The notes beneath the pieces are model-generated. The model saw nothing but the letters and a program-made list of their open reading frames with translations. It did not search any database and was not told where the DNA came from. A stretch of 64,000 nt of DNA from Treponema sp. (lineage in GTDB: Bacteria > Spirochaetota > Spirochaetia > Treponematales > Breznakiellaceae). The stretch lies in contig JAIRRJ010000087.1 in the NCBI GenBank assembly GCA_031256035.1, positions 1 to 64,000 on the forward strand, in the 5' to 3' direction. The position numbers and the translations under genes were made by a program. Numbering within the stretch: position 1 is the stretch's first letter; the number at the start of each line of letters is the position of its first letter. Below, one piece after another: positions 59,396 through 64,000 of the stretch.

Positions 59396-59887
59396 TTACT
59401 TCAAAAAATCCCGTAGTTCTTCAGCAGTGATGCCGATGCCGCCCTTTGCGTCAAGTTTTTTATCATTCATTCTGAAAGCGGGAACAAACCATACGCCGCT
59501 CTTTTCATAGGCAAGGTCGTTATTTTCGTCAATCTGTTTGGCGTATTTGCCTGATTCCAAAATGGCGCGGAATTTCCCGGTGTCAACGATGTTCTTGAGT
59601 ATGTTGCATAGCACTTCGGGTTTTTCAACATTCTGCCGCTCAATGGAAACCGCTTGATACATTGCGGCGTGGAAAGCGGGCATATCCGCTCCCAGCTCTT
59701 CGGCAATGTAGTAACTCTGGCACGCAAGGTAGGTGTGGGGAGGATGATCCTCCGGCAGCGGGTGAGATTCGATGGGTCGCCATTCAATCTCAATGTCGGG
59801 GCGGCTCCCTATTTGTTTCAGCAGATACTCGTACCCTTTCTTGCAGAAGGGACATTCGTAATCAAAAAAAACCTGCATCTTAGCCAT
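59396..59887 (-). CDS. DsbA-family (FrnE-like) thiol oxidoreductase
   Basis: A 163-residue thioredoxin-fold protein with active site CPFC at residues 13-16 (FFDYECPFCKKGYEYL) and cis-Pro region VWFVPAFRMND. An inserted helical domain lies at about 45-130, as in DsbA/FrnE. No signal peptide, so it is cytoplasmic and not a classical periplasmic DsbA. AGGAG precedes ATG 59887. A 38-bp piece of it is duplicated in the scar upstream of 59301, and glnA ends on its other side. Confidence 0.9.
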   Translation of the reverse strand: MAKMQVFFDYECPFCKKGYEYLLKQIGSRPDIEIEWRPIESHPLPEDHPPHTYLACQSYYIAEELGADMPAFHAAMYQAVSIERQNVEKPEVLCNILKNIVDTGKFRAILESGKYAKQIDENNDLAYEKSGVWFVPAFRMNDKKLDAKGGIGITAEELRDFLK

Positions 59888-59904
59888 AATACACTCCTAA
59901 ATAT

Positions 59905-61350
59905 TTACAGATCAAAACACGTTTCAAATTCAACAGGGTGAGGCAATTGTTTGTAACGTGATGATTCCTTTCTCTTATTTTCGATCCAAATCTCGATCAG
60001 GCGATTGGGAAACACTCCGCCCTCTGTCAAAAAACCGTGGTCTTCGGCTAACGCATCAAGCGCTTCATCAAGGCTCTGCGGCAGGAACTTGATCTTTGCT
60101 TGTTCCTTTTTGGAAAGGTTGTAGAGGTTAAAGTCATAGGGGCCGTATTTTTCACGAGGATCAATTTTGTTCTTGATGCCGTCAATGCCCGCCATCAAAA
60201 TCGCGGAATAGGCATAGTACGGATTGCAGGTTCCGTCCGGGCTTCGCAGTTCAAAACGTTTTTTATCGGGGTCTTTCGCGTACGCCGGTATGCGGATAAC
60301 GGAACTGCGGTTTGAAGTAGCGAAACCGATGGTAACAGGGGCTTCGTATCCGGGGACAAGCCGCTTGTAGGAGTTGGTGCTGGGATTTGTAAAACCGCAC
60401 AGGGCGCGTACATGCTTGAGGAGGCCTCCGATAAAAAACAGCGCCGTCTCACTGAGCTGCGAATAACCGTTTGCATCATAGAACAAAGGTTTGCCGTTTT
60501 TGAACAGGTGCATGTGAACGTGCATTCCGTTTCCGGCCTCACCGTAAATTGGTTTTGGCATGAAGGTAACGGTTTTACCTTCGGCAATTGCCGCATTTTT
60601 CAGGATGTATTTTGTCAGCATGGTTTTGTCCGCCATTTCGCGTAACCCGCCGAACTCAACCTCAATCTCAACCTGTCCTGGGCCGCCGACTTCATGGTGA
60701 TGGTACTTTACCGCTATCCCGGCTTCTTCCATCAGTATTGTTGCCTTGCTTCTGAATCCGCCAAGCCTGTCCCATGGCGGCGTGGCGTGATAGCCGCCCT
60801 TGTGCGGAACTTTGTAGCCCAGATTTTCACCGCTGGACCCGGTGTTCCACTCCGCCTGCGATGAGTCAATCTTAAAGCCGGAATAATGCCCATGAACCGC
60901 ATAGCTCACATGGTCGAAAACATTAAACTCAAACTCCGGCCCGATGCGTATTTCATCCGCTATGCCCGTGGAGCGCAGATACTCTTCTGCGTGAATCGCG
61001 ACATTGCGCGGATACTGATCAAAGCGCCAGTTTTCCGGCAGGTCTATCACATAGACATCGCCAATCATGGAAAGCGTGGGTATTTCCGCAAAAGGGTCCA
61101 TCCGGGCGCTTGCCAAATCGGGAATAAAAATCATGTCGCTTTTTTCAACGGGCGCAAAACCGTAATTGGAGCCGTCAAAGCCGACTCCGTTTTTCAGCGT
61201 ATCTTCGGTCAGCCTCGCGATGGGCATGGTAAGATGCCGCCACCGTCCGTTCATGTCGATCATCATGAAGTCCGCCATCTTTACCGCGTTTTTTTCACAG
61301 AGTTTATTAATGTCGTCCAATGTTACAGGCATTTTTCTCTCCTTCGCCAA
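59905..61350 (-). CDS. glnA: glutamine synthetase, type I
   Basis: A 481-residue GSI. N-terminal beta-grasp (VKMADFMMIDMNGRWRHLTM), then VGFDGSNYGFAPVEKSDM, catalytic metal ligands in IGPEFEFNVF and HHEVGGPGQVEIE, ATP/Glu region GNGMHVHMHL, NRSS loop, and FELRSPDGTCNPY. The adenylylation loop has NLYNLS, matching the Tyr site of GSI-beta enzymes, so covalent control is possible; no glnE or glnB is in the window. It makes glutamine from glutamate, ammonia and ATP, and would supply nitrogen to the purine genes. GGAGAG precedes ATG 61350. Confidence 0.95.
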   Translation of the reverse strand: MAKERKMPVTLDDINKLCEKNAVKMADFMMIDMNGRWRHLTMPIARLTEDTLKNGVGFDGSNYGFAPVEKSDMIFIPDLASARMDPFAEIPTLSMIGDVYVIDLPENWRFDQYPRNVAIHAEEYLRSTGIADEIRIGPEFEFNVFDHVSYAVHGHYSGFKIDSSQAEWNTGSSGENLGYKVPHKGGYHATPPWDRLGGFRSKATILMEEAGIAVKYHHHEVGGPGQVEIEVEFGGLREMADKTMLTKYILKNAAIAEGKTVTFMPKPIYGEAGNGMHVHMHLFKNGKPLFYDANGYSQLSETALFFIGGLLKHVRALCGFTNPSTNSYKRLVPGYEAPVTIGFATSNRSSVIRIPAYAKDPDKKRFELRSPDGTCNPYYAYSAILMAGIDGIKNKIDPREKYGPYDFNLYNLSKKEQAKIKFLPQSLDEALDALAEDHGFLTEGGVFPNRLIEIWIENKRKESSRYKQLPHPVEFETCFDL

Positions 61351-61431
61351 TTTAATATTTTAGCCCAAAGTGTGAATTTCTATCAAGCGGGAAAGGCGGC
61401 GCACACAATGTAGAATTATGAGTGTCAGTTA

Positions 61432-62004
61432 CTATCGTTTGTACGTAACTACATCTTCAACTTTTTTCCGGCTTGAGGCGGAACTTACGGCGTCAACTCC
61501 GCCCTGAATTTTTCCCACCCGAATCAGAGCCACCGCGCTGTAACCGGCGGGAAGGCTCAACTCCGTTTTCATGCTGTTGTTCAAGCTGTCAATGGGGTTG
61601 GTGTAAATGCGGGAACCGTAGCCCAGAGCCTGCGCCGCCAGATAGATGCTTTGTACCGCGAGTGCGCAGTCAAGAATTTGGACATAATTGGTTTTACCGT
61701 CTCCCGGTCCGGAAACAACAATGATAACATTTCCGTCTAGATTATTGGAAACCAGCTTTTTTGCCAGAGTTTGATTTTGTATCACTGTAAAATGCCAGGG
61801 TTGGAGATTCCTTGCGCTGGGAGCGCGGACACCCGCCTGTATGATGCGATCAAGATCGGCGGCAGGTATCGCCCCTTCCAGAAAATTCCTGGCTGCATAG
61901 TGATCGATAATTAACGCAAGAGCGCCGCTGTTCTGGGCAGAGACCGGTTGTCCCCCCAGAAACAATATCATTGCCAAAAGCGCGAATGTTACTATTTTTT
62001 TCAT
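61432..62004 (-). CDS. nitroreductase-family protein with signal peptide
   Basis: A 190-residue flavin-fold protein. After a signal sequence (KKIVTFALLAMILFLGGQPV, cleavage near VSAQ) comes the nitroreductase pattern: HYAARNFLEGAIPAADLDRI, GVRAPSARNLQPWHFTVI (FMN-binding Arg and Ser), and LGYGSRIYTNPID. Nitroreductases are usually cytoplasmic and bind FMN there; export would require another way to load the flavin. ATG 62004 has AGAGGTGA upstream and is preferred to ATG 62055. It is the first recognisable gene after hicA. Confidence 0.85.
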   Translation of the reverse strand: MKKIVTFALLAMILFLGGQPVSAQNSGALALIIDHYAARNFLEGAIPAADLDRIIQAGVRAPSARNLQPWHFTVIQNQTLAKKLVSNNLDGNVIIVVSGPGDGKTNYVQILDCALAVQSIYLAAQALGYGSRIYTNPIDSLNNSMKTELSLPAGYSAVALIRVGKIQGGVDAVSSASSRKKVEDVVTYKR

Positions 62005-62054
62005 TTCATCACCTCTTTGTTTATGGTAACAGTGCCATACACTGTTTTTTCTCA

Positions 62055-62234
62055 TTACTCTTTTCGTAACTCTTTGAGAATTTCCTTTGCAAGAATGTTG
62101 TCTATTTCACCATGCCGGGGAACAGACACTTTTTTTCCTGTTGTGATTTGCCGGTAAATGTCATGTCTCGAACCGCTGCGAAAAAAGACCACATCGTTTG
62201 CGGTAAGAATCTTAATGAACTCGTTGCGTTTCAT
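62055..62234 (-). CDS. hicA: HicA-family mRNA interferase toxin
   Basis: A 59-residue dsRBD-like toxin, MKRNEFIKILTANDVVFFRS and onward, with the catalytic His in GSRHDIYRQ and the family tail KKVSVPRHGEIDN...LAKEILKEL. HicA cleaves mRNA in a ribosome-independent way when free of HicB. Its ATG overlaps the stop codon of the antitoxin gene by 1 bp (TGATG). The gene order is antitoxin first, the reverse of the classic hicAB. Confidence 0.9.
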   Translation of the reverse strand: MKRNEFIKILTANDVVFFRSGSRHDIYRQITTGKKVSVPRHGEIDNILAKEILKELRKE

Positions 62235-62419
62235 CAGGCAATTTTTAAGACACCGTGATATTTTGGTTCAAGTGTACCGTCCTGTATCATCTCATAAATA
62301 TCTCTTAAGTGGTCTTCCAAATCGTTTATATCTTCGCCTTGCGTCGGATATTCGGGATAATGATCAAGGTGGCCTACTAAATATTTCTCGCCTTTTTCAT
62401 ACGTGTAAGACAATTCCAT
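62234..62419 (-). CDS. hicB: HicB-family antitoxin (short form)
   Basis: A 61-residue antitoxin, MELSYTYEKGEKYLVGHLDH...YPTQGEDINDLEDHLRDIYE, the partial RNase-H-like fold that binds HicA. It lacks the C-terminal DNA-binding domain found in longer HicB proteins, so autoregulation by HicB itself is not evident. A run of G and A (AAGGGGG) lies just upstream of ATG 62419. Confidence 0.88.
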   Translation of the reverse strand: MELSYTYEKGEKYLVGHLDHYPEYPTQGEDINDLEDHLRDIYEMIQDGTLEPKYHGVLKIA

Positions 62420-62508
62420 GATGCACCCCCTTTTTTGAATATACCTGTAATTGGAGATTTGGGCAAGTAAATTAGCAGGGAATTGATGTTGTGCCGGACA
62501 CCGAGACC

Positions 62509-62913
62509 TTACTCTCCCATCACCCGCACATAAACTTTTCTTGATCTGGGGCCATCGTACTCATTGAACCATATCCCCTGCCATGTTCCCAGGAGCAGTC
62601 TGCTGCCTGTTACAATCAGGGTGAGTGAAGGTCCGACAAGGCTTGTCTTAGTGTGCGCTGCGGAATTGCCTTCACCATGGCGGAATTCACGCCGATCGGG
62701 GGAAATCATGTCGAGGGCAAAGCCCACATCGCGGGGGACATCGGGATCGGCATTTTCGTTGACCGTTACCGCCGCGGTTGTATGCGGCACAAAGACCACG
62801 CATATCCCTTCGCGCACACCTGAAGCGGCGACCGCTTTCTGCACCTCGCCGGTGATGTTTAGCCATTCACTTTGTTTTGAGGTATGGACGCTGAATTCGG
62901 ACAGATTAATCAT
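62509..62913 (-). CDS. yjbQ: YjbQ/UPF0047 family protein
   Basis: A 134-residue protein of the YjbQ family: VFVPHTTAAVTVNENADPDV with metal-binding His and Asn, then FRHGEGNSAAHTKTSLVGPS and the C-terminal LGTWQGIWFNEYDGPRSRKV. Some members have weak thiamine-phosphate synthase activity; the true role is unsettled. Full length. ATG 62913 has AAAGAG upstream. It is monocistronic and divergent from the EF-G gene. Confidence 0.93.
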   Translation of the reverse strand: MINLSEFSVHTSKQSEWLNITGEVQKAVAASGVREGICVVFVPHTTAAVTVNENADPDVPRDVGFALDMISPDRREFRHGEGNSAAHTKTSLVGPSLTLIVTGSRLLLGTWQGIWFNEYDGPRSRKVYVRVMGE

Positions 62914-63020
62914 ATTGCAACTCTTTGTAAATCTTACTATATTTTATCGTATAGAGGCAATTTTAACTTCCTCTTTTTTACGGCCGGTTGGCTGGATTTA
63001 GTTTTAAGGAGTATTTAGTA

Positions 63021-64000
63021 ATGGGCATCGACATCAGCAAAATGCGAAACATCGGAATCAGCGCGCATATTGATTCGGGGAAAACCACCCTTTCAGAACG
63101 CATTTTGTTTTACAGCAAAAAAATTCACGCCATTCACGAAGTCCGGGGCAAGGACGGAGTGGGGGCGACTATGGATCACATGGAACTTGAGAGGGAGCGG
63201 GGCATCACAATTCAGTCCGCCGCAACCCAGATTGAGTGGAAAAATCATACCGTCAACGTAATCGACACGCCGGGGCACGTTGACTTCACCATCGAGGTTG
63301 AGCGTTCCCTGCGGGTGCTGGACGGGGCGATTCTTGTCCTGTGCGCGGTGGGCGGGGTGCAGTCCCAGTCCATCACAGTTGACCGCCAGCTAAAGCGCTA
63401 CCATGTGCCGCGCATCGCGTTTGTGAACAAGTGCGACCGTACCGGGGCAAATCCTTTCAAGGTGCGGCTTCAGTTACGTGAAAAGCTGGGATTGAACGCC
63501 GTACTGATTCAAATCCCCATCGGGCTTGAAGATAAACTTGAGGGCGTTGTCGATCTTATCACCATGAAGGCGGTCTACTTTGACGGCGATCATGGCGAGA
63601 CAATCCGCCACGCGGAGATTCCCGCGCACCTGAAAGCGGACGCTGAAAAGCACCGCGAAGAAATGCTCGATGCGGTTTCAATGTTTTCTGATGAGCTTGC
63701 GGAAAAATTTCTCGGCGGCGAGGCAATCCCCGAAGAGATGATTCACTCGGCAATCCGCAAGGGAACACTTAGCGAAAAATTTGTGCCGGTGATGATGGGT
63801 TCCGCCTATAAGTTCAAGGGGATTCAGCCCCTGCTGGACGGTGTAACAAATTACCTGCCCAATCCCACCGAGGTGAAAAATTACGCCCTCGACCTTGATA
63901 ACAACGAAGAGCAAAAAGAACTTTCCGCCGATGAGAAAAGCCCCACTGTCGCTCTTGGCTTCAAGCTGGAAGACGGTCAGTACGGGCAGCTAACATACGT
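63021..64000 (+). CDS. elongation factor G, spirochaete/mitochondrial EFG1 type (partial, 3' end outside)
   Basis: The first 326 residues of an EF-G; the gene runs off the window. G1 is [10 protein letters not shown]2 region [11 protein letters not shown]3 DTPGH, G4 NKCD. The block [20 protein letters not shown] and [20 protein letters not shown] resemble mitochondrial EFG1 (GFM1) much more than canonical bacterial FusA, as described for the spdEFG1 of spirochaetes, planctomycetes and deltaproteobacteria, which promotes translocation. A second EF-G for recycling is expected elsewhere. AAGGAG precedes ATG 63021. Confidence 0.92.
   Translation, partial: MGIDISKMRNIGISAHIDSGKTTLSERILFYSKKIHAIHEVRGKDGVGATMDHMELERERGITIQSAATQIEWKNHTVNVIDTPGHVDFTIEVERSLRVLDGAILVLCAVGGVQSQSITVDRQLKRYHVPRIAFVNKCDRTGANPFKVRLQLREKLGLNAVLIQIPIGLEDKLEGVVDLITMKAVYFDGDHGETIRHAEIPAHLKADAEKHREEMLDAVSMFSDELAEKFLGGEAIPEEMIHSAIRKGTLSEKFVPVMMGSAYKFKGIQPLLDGVTNYLPNPTEVKNYALDLDNNEEQKELSADEKSPTVALGFKLEDGQYGQLTY

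Overview
The window looks like chromosome from a free-living or gut spirochaete of the Treponema type. Pointers seen in the sequence: an EF-G whose N-terminal half is of the spirochaete/mitochondrial EFG1 kind, a FliG paralogue, relaxed spirochaete lipoboxes, a two-gene (split) transketolase, PEGA and NlpE-like lipoproteins, and many hybrid sensor kinases. Base composition is near 50% GC except in two AT-rich patches (about 1-3700 and 57500-59300). A termite-gut or related treponeme would fit, but the genus is inference.

Layout. 1-3725 is an AT-rich accessory island ending at the 3' end of a tRNA-Ala(GGC): the edge of an IS630-type element, a type III DNA methyltransferase cut at its C-terminus by that element, a controller-like HTH gene killed by one nonsense codon, and an unrecognised 377-codon gene. 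3.8-6.2 kb holds a DUF1848 gene and an AAA/DUF4143 ATPase separated by palindromic repeats. 6.2-11.7 kb has tktC/tktN, DUF2804, a large spirochaetal protein and a small secreted protein. 11.7-17.6 kb carries two related hybrid histidine kinases. 17.9-21.0 kb is a three-gene NuoE/NuoF/HydA-like redox operon whose HydA-like subunit keeps every electron-relay cluster but has lost two of the four H-cluster cysteines; this is the most unusual system seen. 21.0-24.6 kb has a HAD phosphatase and an AraC-HTH/C39-like/zinc-motif cluster. 25-31 kb has an rRNA methyltransferase and a TetR-trkA-trkH-trkH potassium operon. 31-39 kb is housekeeping (guaA core, purA, luxS, glyS, pfkB, rlmB, DUF2156, AI-2E permease). 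39.3-43.4 kb holds a structured leader or sRNA, an acyl-CoA synthetase, an outer-membrane protein and the SRP RNA. 43.4-54.2 kb: M16 peptidase, FliG-like protein, M15 peptidase, XRE regulator, ftsH, polA. 54.2-64 kb: a dispersed repeat, a MITE, lipoproteins, a NarL-type two-component pair next to a membrane protein, a rearranged scar beside a DsbA-like gene, glnA, an exported nitroreductase, hicBA, yjbQ and the 5' part of an EF-G gene that runs off the end.

Two patterns cut across the annotation. First, eight genes (DUF1848, DUF2804, the THUMP methyltransferase, glyS, the AI-2E permease, ftsH, polA and a membrane protein) have a -10 hexamer 5-7 nt, usually exactly 6 nt, before the start codon and no Shine-Dalgarno sequence, which implies leaderless mRNAs. 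Second, a 95-bp structured repeat occurs twice 23 kb apart, with compensatory base-pair changes in one stem.
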